A DNA stretch of 64,000 nucleotides from LSCE01 sp050485425 (GCA_050485425.1 JBJHBJ010000012.1:1-64000), one strand, 5' to 3'. Positions 28,450-48,317 are shown, counted from the stretch's first letter. Made by a program: numbers and translations. Notes: generated by a model not told the origin, from the sequence alone.

Positions 28450-29063
28450 GCCAGCCACTCCTCGATGCGCTTCAGCGCATCAACGGTAATCACGACCTTC
28501 TCGGCCCCGACCAGCGCGACCGGATCCACACCCTCGGCGTCACGCACATCCACATAGGGGATGTTCCGGGAGGCCAGGTAGAGGTTCTCGCTCACGTCCT
28601 GGGTAATGATCAGGGCCCGTTCCGCCCCCATCTCGGCCAGCTTGGCGATCAGGCTCCGAGTCTTCGGCGAATCCACGTCGAAGCTTTCCACCACCACCAG
28701 GCGTTCCTGGCGCGCCAGCTCGGAGTACACCGAGGCAATCGCGGCCCGATAGGCCTTCTTGTTCACCTTCTGGCTGTAGTCGCGCGGCACCGCGGCAAAG
28801 GTCTTGCCGCCGGTGCGCCACAGCGGGCTGCGAATGGTGCCCGCCCGAGCGCGGCCGGTACCCTTCTGTCGCCAGGGCTTGGAGCCGCCGCCGCTGACCG
28901 CGGCACGGTTCTTCTGCGCCTTGGTGCCGGCACGGGCGCCGGCCATGTAGGCGACGACCACCTGGTGCACCAGCGTTTCATTGAACTCGCGGCCGAAGGC
29001 CTTTTCGGAAACCGTCACGGTCCCGGCCTGCGCGCCCGTCGTATTCTGGATTGCGAGTTCCAT
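28446..29063 (-). CDS. rplD: 50S ribosomal protein L4
   Basis: The 205-residue protein contributes to the exit tunnel through the loop GGSKPWRQKGTGRARAGTIRSPLWRTGG. In E. coli L4 represses the S10 operon through the S10 leader; here no room exists for such a leader because rpsJ follows tuf by five bases. Start and stop overlap rplC by one base and rplW by four. Confidence 0.98.
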   Translation of the reverse strand: MELAIQNTTGAQAGTVTVSEKAFGREFNETLVHQVVVAYMAGARAGTKAQKNRAAVSGGGSKPWRQKGTGRARAGTIRSPLWRTGGKTFAAVPRDYSQKVNKKAYRAAIASVYSELARQERLVVVESFDVDSPKTRSLIAKLAEMGAERALIITQDVSENLYLASRNIPYVDVRDAEGVDPVALVGAEKVVITVDALKRIEEWLA

Positions 29064-29719
29064 CAGCTATCCCCCTTCACACGTGCCTTCACGGAGGGGC
29101 GCACGACCACGTCACTGCCGGTAGCACCGGGAACGGCACCCTTCACCAGCAGCAGGTTGCGCTCCGCGTCCACGCGCACGATTTCCAGGTTCTGCACGGT
29201 GCTGCGCGCATTACCCATCTGTCCGGACATCTTCTTGCCCTTGAACACGCGGCCCGGCGTCTGGGCCTGACCGATGGAACCCGGCGCCCGGTGGGACAGC
29301 GAGTTGCCATGGGTCGCGTCCTGGGTGCGGAAGTTGTGACGCTTCACGGTGCCGGCAAAGCCTTTACCCTTGCTGGTGCCGCGCACGTCAACCTTCTGAC
29401 CGGCCTCGAAGGCATCCACCTTCAGCTCGCCGCCCACTTCCAGACCGTCCGCTTCGCCATTGCCCAGCCGGAACTCCCACAGGCCGCGACCGGCATCCAC
29501 GCCCGCCTTGGCGAAGTGGCCCGCCAGCGGCTTGGTCACCCGGGAAGGACGACGGTCGCCGACCGTCACCTGAACCGCGCGGTAACCGTCCGCTTCATCG
29601 GACTTGATCTGTGTAATCCGGTTCGGCGTGGCTTCGATCACGGTTACCGGGACGGAGACGCCGTCCTCGGTGAATACCCGCGTCATGCCGCGTTTACGAC
29701 CGACGATTCCGATAGCCAT
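29063..29719 (-). CDS. rplC: 50S ribosomal protein L3
   Basis: The 218-residue protein lies near the peptidyl-transferase centre. It has IGIVGRKRGMTRVFTEDG at the N-terminus and the GSIGQAQTPGRVFKGKKMSGQMG loop, whose Gln is the methylation site in E. coli. Its TGA stop shares one base with the rplD ATG. Confidence 0.98.
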   Translation of the reverse strand: MAIGIVGRKRGMTRVFTEDGVSVPVTVIEATPNRITQIKSDEADGYRAVQVTVGDRRPSRVTKPLAGHFAKAGVDAGRGLWEFRLGNGEADGLEVGGELKVDAFEAGQKVDVRGTSKGKGFAGTVKRHNFRTQDATHGNSLSHRAPGSIGQAQTPGRVFKGKKMSGQMGNARSTVQNLEIVRVDAERNLLLVKGAVPGATGSDVVVRPSVKARVKGDS

Positions 29720-29791
29720 CGTTACTTCCTCAGAGACAAAGAGCCCTGATCACGCCGCGGCGCGACCGGGCTCGTTCCTCGCGTTTCGCGT

Positions 29792-30103
29792 TTAGTAAAG
29801 CTTGATCTGGACGTCAACCCCGGCGGCCAGATCCAGCTTCATCAGAGCATCGACCGTCTTGTCGGTGGGGTCGATGATGTCCATCAGCCGCTTGTGCGTC
29901 CGGATCTCGTACTGATCCCGCGCGTCCTTGTTGACGTGCGGCGAGATCAGAATGGTGAACTTTTCCTTCTTCGTCGGCAGGGGAATCGGACCGCGCACCT
30001 GGGCGCCGGTCCGCTTCGCCGTCTCGACGATCTCACCCGCGGACTGATCGATCAGACGATGATCGAACGCTTTCAATCGAATACGAATCTTCTGGTTTGC
30101 CAT
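29792..30103 (-). CDS. rpsJ: 30S ribosomal protein S10
   Basis: The 103-residue protein is also the NusE transcription antitermination factor. It starts MANQKIRIRLKAFDHRLIDQ. Its ATG is only five bases after the tuf stop, so its ribosome binding site must lie within the tuf 3' end (there is only a weak GAG in CTCGAG), and the str and S10 operons are physically joined here. Confidence 0.97.
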   Translation of the reverse strand: MANQKIRIRLKAFDHRLIDQSAGEIVETAKRTGAQVRGPIPLPTKKEKFTILISPHVNKDARDQYEIRTHKRLMDIIDPTDKTVDALMKLDLAAGVDVQIKLY

Positions 30104-30108
30104 GGCGA

Positions 30109-31299
<1,191 letters not shown>

Positions 31300-31364
31300 G
31301 ACTTCTATCCTCTTAATCTGTCATCCCGGCCGGACCGGGCAGAACATGGAATATTCAGGCCATC

Positions 31365-31393
31365 GAAAAAGGCGACCTCAGGACGCCTTTTTC
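31365..31393 (-). terminator. Hairpin overlapping the fusA stop, before tuf
   Basis: Perfect 10-bp arms GAAAAAGGCG/CGCCTTTTTC with a 9-nt loop; the upstream arm includes the last codons of fusA. On the minus strand the 3' arm ends in five T, so it can act as an intrinsic terminator or attenuator between fusA and tuf. Confidence 0.65.
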
Positions 31394-33468
31394 ACTTCCT
31401 CAGCCACGCTGGCCGGAGCTTCGGCGTAATGACCGAACTCCATGGAGTAGCTGGCACGCCCCTGGGTCGCGGACCGCAGGTCGGTGGCGTAGCCAAACAT
31501 TTCCTTCAGGGGAACCTCGGCCCGCACGATGCGACCGGTCGTACCCTCTTCCATACCCTTGATGATGCCGCGGCGGCGGTTGAGATCGCCGACCACATCA
31601 CCCATGAAGTCTTCGGGGGTAACGACTTCGACTTTCATCATGGGTTCGAGAATGACGGGGTCGGCCTTCTGCACGGCTTCCTTGAAAGCCATGGAGCCCG
31701 CAATCTTAAACGCCATTTCCGAAGAGTCAACATCGTGGTACGAACCGTCGTACAGCGTGACCTTGAAATCCACCACCGGATAGCCGGCGATAACGCCGTT
31801 CTCGGCCTGCTCCTGGATACCCTTGTCCACGGACGGAATGTATTCCTTGGGAATCACACCACCCACGATGCTGTTGACGAACTCGTAGCCGCCACCACGT
31901 TCCTGCGGCTCCATGCGAATCCAGACGTGACCGAACTGGCCACGGCCGCCGGACTGCCGCACGAACTTGCCTTCCTGCTCCACCATCTTGCGAATGGACT
32001 CGCGGTAGGCGACCTGCGGAGCACCGACATTGGCCTCCACCTTGAACTCACGCTTCATGCGGTCGACGATGATCTCCAGATGCAACTCGCCCATGCCGGA
32101 GATGATGGTCTGACCGGATTCCTCGTCGGTGCGCACGCGGAAGGAAGGGTCTTCCTGGGCCAGCTTGCCCAGCGCCATGCCCATCTTTTCCTGGTCCGCC
32201 TTGGACTTCGGCTCCACGGCAACGGAGATCACCGGCTCGGGGAACTCCATGCGCTCGAGGATGACCTTGTTATCGACGGCACACAGGGTGTCGCCGGTGG
32301 TCACATCCTTCAGACCGACCGCAGCGGCGATATCACCCGCGCGCACTTCCTTGATCTCCTTGCGCTCGTTGGAGTGCATCTGCACGATACGGCCGACACG
32401 CTCCTTCTTTCCGCTCACGGAGTTGAAGATACTGTCGCCGGAACTGATGACCCCGGAATACACCCGGAAGAACGTCAGCGTACCCACATACGGGTCGGTC
32501 GCGATCTTGAATGCCAGCGCAGAGAACGGCTCATCATCGCTGGGGTGGCGCTCGGCCGGGGTGCCGTCTTCCAGCTCGCCCTTGATCGCCGGCACATCCA
32601 CCGGGCTGGGCATGAACTCGATAACGGCGTCCAGCAGCGCCTGCACACCCTTGTTCTTGAAAGCAGTGCCGCACAGCACCGGCACGATTTCGTTGCGCAA
32701 CGTCCGCGCACGCAGGCCACGCTTGATTTCGTCGTTGTCGAGCTCACCCTCTTCCAGGTACTTCTCCATGAGCTCTTCGTCGCCTTCGGCGGCGGCTTCC
32801 ATCATCGCTTCGCGGTATTCCGCGGCCTGCTCCTGCAGATCGGCCGGAATCTCCTTGGCTTCATAGGTCATACCCATGTCGTCCGGATTCCAGTAGATGG
32901 CCTGCATGCGGAGCAGATCGACCACGCCGGCGAATTCGTCTTCAGCACCGATGGGCAGCTGCACGGGCACCGCGACGGTACCCAGGCGCTTGACCATCAT
33001 GTCGACGCAGCGGAAGAAATCCGCGCCCATCTTGTCCATCTTGTTGATGAACACCATGCGCGGCACTTCATACTTGTTCGCCTGACGCCACACGGTTTCC
33101 GTCTGCGGCTCGACACCGGCGTTGGCGTCCAGCACACAGACCGCACCGTCCAGCACGCGCAGAGACCGCTCCACCTCGATGGTGAAGTCCACGTGCCCGG
33201 GCGTATCAATGATGTTGATACGGGTTTCCGGGTACTGCTGGTCCATGCCACTCCAGAACGTGGTGGTCGCAGCGGAGGTGATGGTGATACCACGCTCCTG
33301 CTCCTGCTCCATCCAGTCCATGGTGGCGGCGCCGTCGTGCACCTCACCCATCTTGTGCGACACACCCGTGTAGAACAGGATGCGCTCGGTGGTGGTGGTC
33401 TTACCGGCATCGATATGAGCCATGATGCCGATATTGCGATAGCGCTCAATTGGAGTCTTGCGTGCCAC
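31378..33468 (-). CDS. fusA: Elongation factor G
   Basis: The 696-residue translocase GTPase has the P-loop AHIDAGKTTTTERILFYTG, the switch DTPGHVDFTIEVERSLRVLDG, and NKMDKMGADF. Domain order and length match bacterial EF-G. The start is GTG at 33468 (protein begins MARKTPIERYRNIG). It is followed by a hairpin that overlaps its stop codon and then tuf. Confidence 0.98.
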   Translation of the reverse strand: MARKTPIERYRNIGIMAHIDAGKTTTTERILFYTGVSHKMGEVHDGAATMDWMEQEQERGITITSAATTTFWSGMDQQYPETRINIIDTPGHVDFTIEVERSLRVLDGAVCVLDANAGVEPQTETVWRQANKYEVPRMVFINKMDKMGADFFRCVDMMVKRLGTVAVPVQLPIGAEDEFAGVVDLLRMQAIYWNPDDMGMTYEAKEIPADLQEQAAEYREAMMEAAAEGDEELMEKYLEEGELDNDEIKRGLRARTLRNEIVPVLCGTAFKNKGVQALLDAVIEFMPSPVDVPAIKGELEDGTPAERHPSDDEPFSALAFKIATDPYVGTLTFFRVYSGVISSGDSIFNSVSGKKERVGRIVQMHSNERKEIKEVRAGDIAAAVGLKDVTTGDTLCAVDNKVILERMEFPEPVISVAVEPKSKADQEKMGMALGKLAQEDPSFRVRTDEESGQTIISGMGELHLEIIVDRMKREFKVEANVGAPQVAYRESIRKMVEQEGKFVRQSGGRGQFGHVWIRMEPQERGGGYEFVNSIVGGVIPKEYIPSVDKGIQEQAENGVIAGYPVVDFKVTLYDGSYHDVDSSEMAFKIAGSMAFKEAVQKADPVILEPMMKVEVVTPEDFMGDVVGDLNRRRGIIKGMEEGTTGRIVRAEVPLKEMFGYATDLRSATQGRASYSMEFGHYAEAPASVAEEVKKAS

Positions 33469-33491
33469 GGCGAAAATACCTTGGTTGCGAA

Positions 33492-33962
33492 TTACCAGCG
33501 ATAATGGGAGAAGGCCTTGTTGGCCTCAGCCATGCGATGCGTGTCTTCCCGTTTCTTCACGGCAGTGCCGCGGTTCTCGGCGGCATCACGCACTTCTCCG
33601 GCAAGGCGCTGCGCCATCGTCTTCTCGCTGCGCTTGCGGGAGGCGTCGATCAGCCAGCGCATGGCCAGCGTGTTGCGGCGCTCGGGACGAACTTCGACAG
33701 GCACCTGGTAGGTTGCACCACCGACACGGCGGGATTTCACCTCCACCATCGGGCGCACGTTCTCCAGGGCCGTTTCCATGGCGCCGACCGGGTTCTCTTC
33801 ACCCTTGCTCTGCACATGGTCCAGCGCGTCGTACACGATCTTTTCGGCCACGGACTTCTTGCCATCCTGCATGAGCATGTTGACGAACTTCGCCAGCATC
33901 TCACTCCCGAACTTGGGATCAGGAAGCACCTTCCGTTTGGGGACTTCTCGTCTTCTCGGCAT
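33492..33962 (-). CDS. rpsG: 30S ribosomal protein S7
   Basis: The 156-residue 16S rRNA-binding assembly initiator starts MPRRREVPKRKVLPDPKFGSEMLAKFVN and ends KAFSHYRW. In E. coli S7 represses the str operon by binding the rpsL-rpsG spacer; that spacer is 40 bp here. Confidence 0.98.
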   Translation of the reverse strand: MPRRREVPKRKVLPDPKFGSEMLAKFVNMLMQDGKKSVAEKIVYDALDHVQSKGEENPVGAMETALENVRPMVEVKSRRVGGATYQVPVEVRPERRNTLAMRWLIDASRKRSEKTMAQRLAGEVRDAAENRGTAVKKREDTHRMAEANKAFSHYRW

Positions 33963-34002
33963 GTTTCTACCCGAACAGTGTCAGTAACAGGCGGCTGAGT
34001 GA

Positions 34003-34377
34003 TCAGCCCTTGGGACGCTTGGTGCCGTACTTGGAACGGGCCTGCTTACGGCCGTCCACACCAGCGGTATCCAGGGCGCCGCGCACCGTGTGGTAGCGCA
34101 CACCCGGCAAATCCTTTACACGACCACCGCGAATGAGCACCACAGAGTGCTCCTGCAGGTTATGGCCTTCACCACCGATATAAGAGGAGACCTCGTAGCC
34201 GTTGGTCAGCCGCACACGGGCAACCTTCCGCAGAGCCGAGTTCGGCTTCTTCGGCGTGGTGGTGTACACACGCGTGCAAACGCCGCGCTTCTGCGGGCTG
34301 GCCTCCAGGGCCGGCACGTTGCTCTTGGCAGCTTTGCTACGGCGTCCTTTGCGGACCAACTGATTAGTCGTAGCCAT
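34003..34377 (-). CDS. rpsL: 30S ribosomal protein S12
   Basis: The 124-residue decoding-centre protein starts MATTNQLVRKGRRSK. The Lys in TPKKPNSALRK and the Lys in KDLPGVRYHTVRG are the wild-type residues associated with streptomycin sensitivity. A frame extending 32 codons upstream crosses the promoter and leader hairpin and is not used. It is the first gene of the str operon. Confidence 0.97.
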   Translation of the reverse strand: MATTNQLVRKGRRSKAAKSNVPALEASPQKRGVCTRVYTTTPKKPNSALRKVARVRLTNGYEVSSYIGGEGHNLQEHSVVLIRGGRVKDLPGVRYHTVRGALDTAGVDGRKQARSKYGTKRPKG

Positions 34378-34406
34378 CGAAACGCTCACTCCAGACTGTA
34401 AACAAA

Positions 34407-34434
34407 CGACAGGCCGAACGGGTCCGGCCTGTCG
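34407..34434 (-). promoter_or_regulatory. rpsL leader hairpin with T-rich tail
   Basis: Perfect 10-bp arms CGACAGGCCG/CGGCCTGTCG with an 8-nt loop lie at the very 5' end of the predicted str mRNA, followed by TTTGTTT and then the ribosome binding site. It could stabilise the mRNA or attenuate transcription. Confidence 0.55.
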
Positions 34435-34444
34435 AAGGTGCGCA

Positions 34445-34473
34445 ATTGTAGGCAGACAGGTAGGCCCTGTCAA
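34445..34473 (-). promoter_or_regulatory. Sigma-70 promoter of the str operon
   Basis: On the minus strand the region reads TTGACA (34468-34473), a 17-base spacer and TACAAT (34445-34450): a perfect -35 and a five-of-six -10. The predicted start is near 34438, just before the leader hairpin. Confidence 0.88.
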
Positions 34474-34477
34474 CCGG

Positions 34478-34522
34478 AAACCCCCGTTATTTCGGGGTTT
34501 CGCGGCAGGTTACCCTGCCGCG
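34478..34522 (-). terminator. Two tandem hairpins after rpoC
   Basis: The first stem is CGCGGCAGG-GTAA-CCTGCCGCG (34501-34522), just after the rpoC stop. The second is AAACCCC-GAAATAAC-GGGGGTTT (34478-34500). No long T-run follows, but the position between rpoC and the str promoter fits the end of the beta operon. Confidence 0.65.
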
Positions 34523-34528
34523 AACGGA

Positions 34529-38791
<4,263 letters not shown>

Positions 38792-38853
38792 AGCCGTTCG
38801 TCCGCCACCTTAGTTGGTGAGTAATCTGTCCGTCGTGACGACGTACACCACAA

Positions 38854-42918
<4,065 letters not shown>

Positions 42919-43080
42919 CGAGGTTCCTCACCAAACGATCAAACCAGGTAACGGGTCCGGAGGTGCAAAGTTCCGCGCTCAAGGCGGGGCCCGAAGCCCG
43001 CAACTTTGCACATGTCCCTGCTTTACTACGTGGAAGGCGCTGGCCCGGCGAACGCCGCCCGAGGCCTTCCTATAAACGGG

Positions 43081-43110
43081 AAAAGGCCGGTGGCTTCTAG
43101 CCACCAGCCG
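43081..43110 (-). terminator. Attenuator-like hairpin between rplL and rpoB
   Basis: On the minus strand, GGCTGGTGGC-TAGAA-GCCACCGGCC is followed by TTTT. In E. coli the rplL-rpoB gap contains a partial terminator that lowers rpoBC transcription relative to the ribosomal genes; this hairpin is in the equivalent place. Confidence 0.7.
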
Positions 43111-43150
43111 GTTCCCGACTTTCCTTTTAGCGGACGGTTTCCGACAAGAC

Positions 43151-43531
43151 TTACTTGATCTCGACGGAAGCGCCAGCTTCTTCCAGCTTGGCCTTGATGT
43201 CGTCGGCCTCTTCCTTGGAAGCGCCTTCCTTCAGCGGAGCCGGCGCGCCTTCCACCAGTTCCTTGGCTTCCTTCAGACCCAGACCGGTGATGCCGCGCAC
43301 AGCCTTGATCACGGACACCTTGTTGGAACCGAAGCTGGACAGAATGACGTCGAACTCGGTCTTCTCTTCAGCGGCGGCGGCATCGCCACCGGCAGCGGCG
43401 GCCGGAGCAGCAGCCACGGCGGCAGCAGCGGTCACACCGAACTTCTCTTCCATTGCCTCGATCAGATCAACGATCTCCAGCACGGTCATGTTGCCGACGG
43501 TCTCGAGGATGTCCTCTTTGGAAACAGCCAT
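43151..43531 (-). CDS. rplL: 50S ribosomal protein L7/L12
   Basis: The 126-residue stalk protein has the N-terminal dimerisation helix (residues 1-33), an Ala/Gly-rich hinge (residues 34-55) and the factor-binding C-terminal domain with KVSVIKAVRGITGLGLKEAKELVE. It is 81 bp after rplJ. Confidence 0.98.
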   Translation of the reverse strand: MAVSKEDILETVGNMTVLEIVDLIEAMEEKFGVTAAAAVAAAPAAAAGGDAAAAEEKTEFDVILSSFGSNKVSVIKAVRGITGLGLKEAKELVEGAPAPLKEGASKEEADDIKAKLEEAGASVEIK

Positions 43532-43612
43532 TGTAAAAACTCCTGAAAAAGCGTGTCGTAGATGAAACCTTAGGGTTTCCTGCGTTCAGAAACAGCGAAC
43601 CGGGAAGCCGGA

Positions 43613-44137
43613 TCAGGCGGCCTTCGCGTCGCGGACGGCGGCCAGCGTACGGACCAGCTTGCTCGGCACCTCGTTGATCGTGGTGACGAACTTCTGGATC
43701 GGCGCACGCATGGTGCCCATCAGCATGGCCAGGGCTTCTTCGCGGGTCGGCATGCTGGCCAGGCGCTCCAGTTCGGAGGCCGAGTACAGCGTGCCGCCCA
43801 CGGCAACCAGCTTCGGAACGAGCTTGTCGTTCTGCTTCGCGAAATCCTTCACCACGCGCGCTGCGGCGCCCGGGTCCTCCTGGGAGAACGCGAGCAGCAG
43901 CGGGCCGGCAAAGCCTTCGGTCATGCATTCGAAGTCGGTACCCTGGACAGCCCGGCGCGCAATCGAGTTCTTGACTACCCGGAGGTAGACATTCTGCTTG
44001 CGCGCCTCGGAACGGAGACCATCCATATCCGTTGCACTCAGACCGCGATACTCCGCGGCCACGGCGGCATAAGCCACCTTGGCAACTTCATTCACTTCCG
44101 CGGCCATCGCCTTTTTCTGTTCCAGACTCAGCGCCAT
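43613..44137 (-). CDS. rplJ: 50S ribosomal protein L10
   Basis: The 174-residue stalk base protein anchors L7/L12 dimers through its C-terminal helix. It begins MALSLEQKKAMAAEVNEVA. The 273-bp upstream region is long for this operon and fits the L10-L12 autoregulatory leader. Confidence 0.98.
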   Translation of the reverse strand: MALSLEQKKAMAAEVNEVAKVAYAAVAAEYRGLSATDMDGLRSEARKQNVYLRVVKNSIARRAVQGTDFECMTEGFAGPLLLAFSQEDPGAAARVVKDFAKQNDKLVPKLVAVGGTLYSASELERLASMPTREEALAMLMGTMRAPIQKFVTTINEVPSKLVRTLAAVRDAKAA

Positions 44138-44410
44138 GTTTTACCTCCTGGAACTTGGCCATGACCCCCGGCGAGGCACTTTCGCCGGGGAACGTTGGAT
44201 GACGGACCGGGAGAACCCGGAACTGTCACCTCCCCTTTCGGGGCTAACGGTCGCCTACCGCAGGAAACTCCTGCCGGGGCTGCACCGTCTGCGCTGGCCA
44301 GCCTTGCGGCTGTTTAAGCGGACGGACCGCACCAAGCGGTCTAAGACGGCTGCCGCATCTCCGACAGCCTTCTCAACCCCGCCTCCCGCCGAAACGGGAG
44401 ACGGAAACCA
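44138..44410 (-). promoter_or_regulatory. rplJ leader, probable L10-L12 binding region
   Basis: This 273-bp gene-free gap between rplA and rplJ contains several stems, for example the CCCCGGCGAAAGTGCCTCGCCGGGG-type hairpin near 44164-44193, CCCC-GAAA-GGGG near 44230-44245, and a GCAGGAGTTTCCTGC stem near 44260-44275. In E. coli and many other bacteria the L10-L12 complex binds such a leader and represses translation of rplJ and rplL. Assignment is by position and structure only. Confidence 0.55.
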
Positions 44411-45106
44411 TCAGAAGCTCAGCGACGACGGGTCGACAGTCAGGCCGGGACCCATGGTGGAAGCCACGGTCACCTTCTTGACGTAGACGCCCTTGGCCGC
44501 AGCCGGCTTCATCTTGTTCAGATCGGTCATCAGCGCCTCGAGGTTCTGCTTGAGCTGCTCCGGCTCAAACGACACCTTGCCGATGGCGCAATGAATGATG
44601 CCGGACTTGTCGGTGCGGTACCGCACCTGACCGGCCTTGGCGTTGCGCACAGCATCCGCCACATTCGGAGTCACCGTACCAACCTTGGGATTCGGCATGA
44701 GACCGCGCGGACCCAGAATGGTTCCAAGGCGACCCACGACGGCCATGGCATCGGGGCTGGCAATCACCACATCGAAATTCAGCTCGCCGCCCTTCACCTG
44801 TTCGGCCAGATCATCCATGCCGACGATGTCGGCACCGGCTTCCCTGGCCGCATCGGCGTTGGCACCCTGGGTGAACACGGCCACGCGCACGGACTTGCCG
44901 GTACCATTCGGCAGCACCGTGGCGCCGCGCACCACCTGATCGGACTTGCGCGGATCCACGCCCAGGTTCACCGACACCTCGATGGATTCCGGGAACTTGG
45001 CGGCGGGCAGGGACTTGAGCACGGAGAAGGCCTCATCGGCGGGGTACAGCTTGCCCGGCTCGACCTTCTCGGCAAACGCCTTCTGACGCTTGGTCAACTT
45101 GGCCAT
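44411..45106 (-). CDS. rplA: 50S ribosomal protein L1
   Basis: The 231-residue L1-stalk protein starts MAKLTKRQKAFAEKVEPGK and contains the family segment GRLGTILGPRGLMPNPKVGTVT. In E. coli L1 represses the rplKA mRNA. Its start is two bases after the rplK stop. Confidence 0.98.
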   Translation of the reverse strand: MAKLTKRQKAFAEKVEPGKLYPADEAFSVLKSLPAAKFPESIEVSVNLGVDPRKSDQVVRGATVLPNGTGKSVRVAVFTQGANADAAREAGADIVGMDDLAEQVKGGELNFDVVIASPDAMAVVGRLGTILGPRGLMPNPKVGTVTPNVADAVRNAKAGQVRYRTDKSGIIHCAIGKVSFEPEQLKQNLEALMTDLNKMKPAAAKGVYVKKVTVASTMGPGLTVDPSSLSF

Positions 45107-45108
45107 GA

Positions 45109-45540
45109 TTACACCCCCTCCACGTCAAGGCCCATGCTGCGCGCGCTACCGGCAATGGTGCGCACCGCGGCGTCCAGGTCGGCAGCCGACAGGTCCGGCT
45201 CCTTGACCTTGGCGATCTCTTCCAGCTGCTCACGGGTCACCTTGCCCACCTTTTCGGTGTTCGGGCGGCCGGAGCCGGACTTGATGCCGGCAGCCTTCTT
45301 CAGCAGGATCGCCGCCGGAGGCGTCTTGGTGATAAAGGTAAAGCTGCGGTCATTGTAGACGGTGATCACCACCGGCGTGGGCAGGCCCGGCTCCATATCC
45401 TGGGTCTGGGCGTTGAACGCCTTGCAGAACTCCATGATATTGACGCCGTGCTGACCCAGGGCGGGACCGACCGGGGGCGAGGGGTTCGCCTGCCCGGCTT
45501 TCACCTGCAGCTTGATGTAGGCTTGGACTTTCTTGGCCAT
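45109..45540 (-). CDS. rplK: 50S ribosomal protein L11
   Basis: The 143-residue protein of the GTPase centre starts MAKKVQAYIKLQVKAGQANPSPPVGPALGQHG, including the proline switch that contacts thiostrepton and RelA. A frame reaching 20 codons further upstream is not conserved. It lies between nusG (101 bp) and rplA. Confidence 0.98.
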   Translation of the reverse strand: MAKKVQAYIKLQVKAGQANPSPPVGPALGQHGVNIMEFCKAFNAQTQDMEPGLPTPVVITVYNDRSFTFITKTPPAAILLKKAAGIKSGSGRPNTEKVGKVTREQLEEIAKVKEPDLSAADLDAAVRTIAGSARSMGLDVEGV

Positions 45541-45641
45541 GAGACCTCCTGATCGGGTGCAAACGCCTTCTCGGCTCCCCGGTGCAACAAACGCCGACAC
45601 GCCGGCAACCGGCCTTCACCGGGCGGCGCAGCGGCGTCACA

Positions 45642-46175
45642 TTAAACCTTCTCGACCTGATCGAACGCGAGTTCCACCGGCGTGGAACGGCCGAAAATCA
45701 GAACCGCCACACGCAGGCGGCTCTTCTCGTAATTCACTTCTTCCACGGCACCGTTGAAGTCGGTGAACGGGCCGTCGGTGACGCGCACCACTTCGCCCAC
45801 CTCGAACAGCACCTTCGGACGCGGTTTCTCCACGCCTTCCTTCACGCGGTTCAGAATCTGCTCGGCTTCCTTGTCGGAAATCGGTGCAGGGCGATCACTG
45901 GAGCCGCCGATAAAGCCCATCACGCGGGGCACTTCCTTCACCAGGTGCCAGGTCTCGTCGTCCAGTTCCATACGGACCAGCACATAACCGGGAAAGAACT
46001 TGCGCTCGCTGCGGCGCTTCTGCCCGCCGCGGATCTCCACCACTTCCTCGGTGGGAACCAGGATCTCGCCGAACTTGTGCTCCATCCCCGCACGCTTGAC
46101 GCGCTCTTCCAGGGACTGCTTCACCTTGTTCTCGAAGCCCGAATAGGCGTGTACCACATACCAACGCATCGCCAT
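45642..46175 (-). CDS. nusG: Transcription termination/antitermination protein NusG
   Basis: The 177-residue protein has the NGN domain (MRWYVVHAYSGFENKVKQSLEER) that binds RNA polymerase and the C-terminal KOW domain (FEVGEVVRVTDGPFTDFNGAVEEV) that binds Rho or S10. Two bases separate it from secE, the standard secE-nusG pair. Confidence 0.98.
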   Translation of the reverse strand: MAMRWYVVHAYSGFENKVKQSLEERVKRAGMEHKFGEILVPTEEVVEIRGGQKRRSERKFFPGYVLVRMELDDETWHLVKEVPRVMGFIGGSSDRPAPISDKEAEQILNRVKEGVEKPRPKVLFEVGEVVRVTDGPFTDFNGAVEEVNYEKSRLRVAVLIFGRSTPVELAFDQVEKV

Positions 46176-46177
46176 GA

Positions 46178-46558
46178 TCAGCCTCCTCCCGGGCGAATGA
46201 TGATTTCAACGCCCCAGCGCAGCAGCATGTCCAGCAGCCACAGGAAAATGGCAACGATCATGACAACAATGAGCACGATCAGCGTTGTCTGCCGGGTTTC
46301 CTGGCCGGTCGGCCAGACCACCTTCCGGGTTTCCGTGCGCGCATCCAGCAGGAAGCCCCACAAGGCCTTGCCCGGCGCGGAGCTGACCCCGATGGCGACA
46401 GCTACCGCCACGACGCCCAGCAGGCCCACCACACGGATAACCTGCGCCTCGTCCTCGAACACGTAAAAGCCGATGATCCCGGCAGCAAGAACCAGCGCCG
46501 CCGCGACCAGCTTCAGCGTGTCAGCCGGCGATTTATCATTGATCGTCTTGGATTTCAT
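46178..46558 (-). CDS. secE: Preprotein translocase subunit SecE
   Basis: The 126-residue inner-membrane protein has three predicted helices (about residues 15-32, 40-58 and 94-118) and the conserved cytoplasmic segment ARTETRKVVWPTGQETRQTT. The ATG at 46558 is chosen because the upstream extension would run into tRNA-Trp. Confidence 0.96.
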   Translation of the reverse strand: MKSKTINDKSPADTLKLVAAALVLAAGIIGFYVFEDEAQVIRVVGLLGVVAVAVAIGVSSAPGKALWGFLLDARTETRKVVWPTGQETRQTTLIVLIVVMIVAIFLWLLDMLLRWGVEIIIRPGGG

Positions 46559-46624
46559 GAATGTCCGCAGACTTCCCCGGAGCGGGCTCCGCAAAATGGT
46601 GGATACGGACAGCTGACCGGAAGC

Positions 46625-46700
<76 letters not shown>

Positions 46701-46804
46701 GTATCCGGTTGCATCTGACTCGAAAGCGCGAGACACGATACCGCGCCTCACGCTTTCTCGTCCAGCCTGATCCGCGATCCGTGAATCGCGTTAGCCGTTT
46801 CGTC

Positions 46805-47995
<1,191 letters not shown>

Positions 47996-48080
47996 CGAGC
48001 CGATCTCCCCGTGCATCCCTTGAAAACCGCGCCAGGGCCGGAAAACCAGCCCCACGAACACGATCACCAACCATGAATAA

Positions 48081-48155
<75 letters not shown>

Positions 48156-48198
48156 CCGTCACGCACGCAGCCCCGTCCGGGACAGGGCCGTCTTACTA

Positions 48199-48272
<74 letters not shown>

Positions 48273-48317
48273 CTGGCTACCCAGACCGAGCGAGTAGGCC
48301 GCTCCGTACTTGAAATC

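Noticed and set aside
47996..48070. Longer EF-Tu copy 2 starting at 48070
   Set aside because: The extra 25 residues are absent from copy 1 and from the family, and they approach tRNA-Thr; the conserved start is at 47995.
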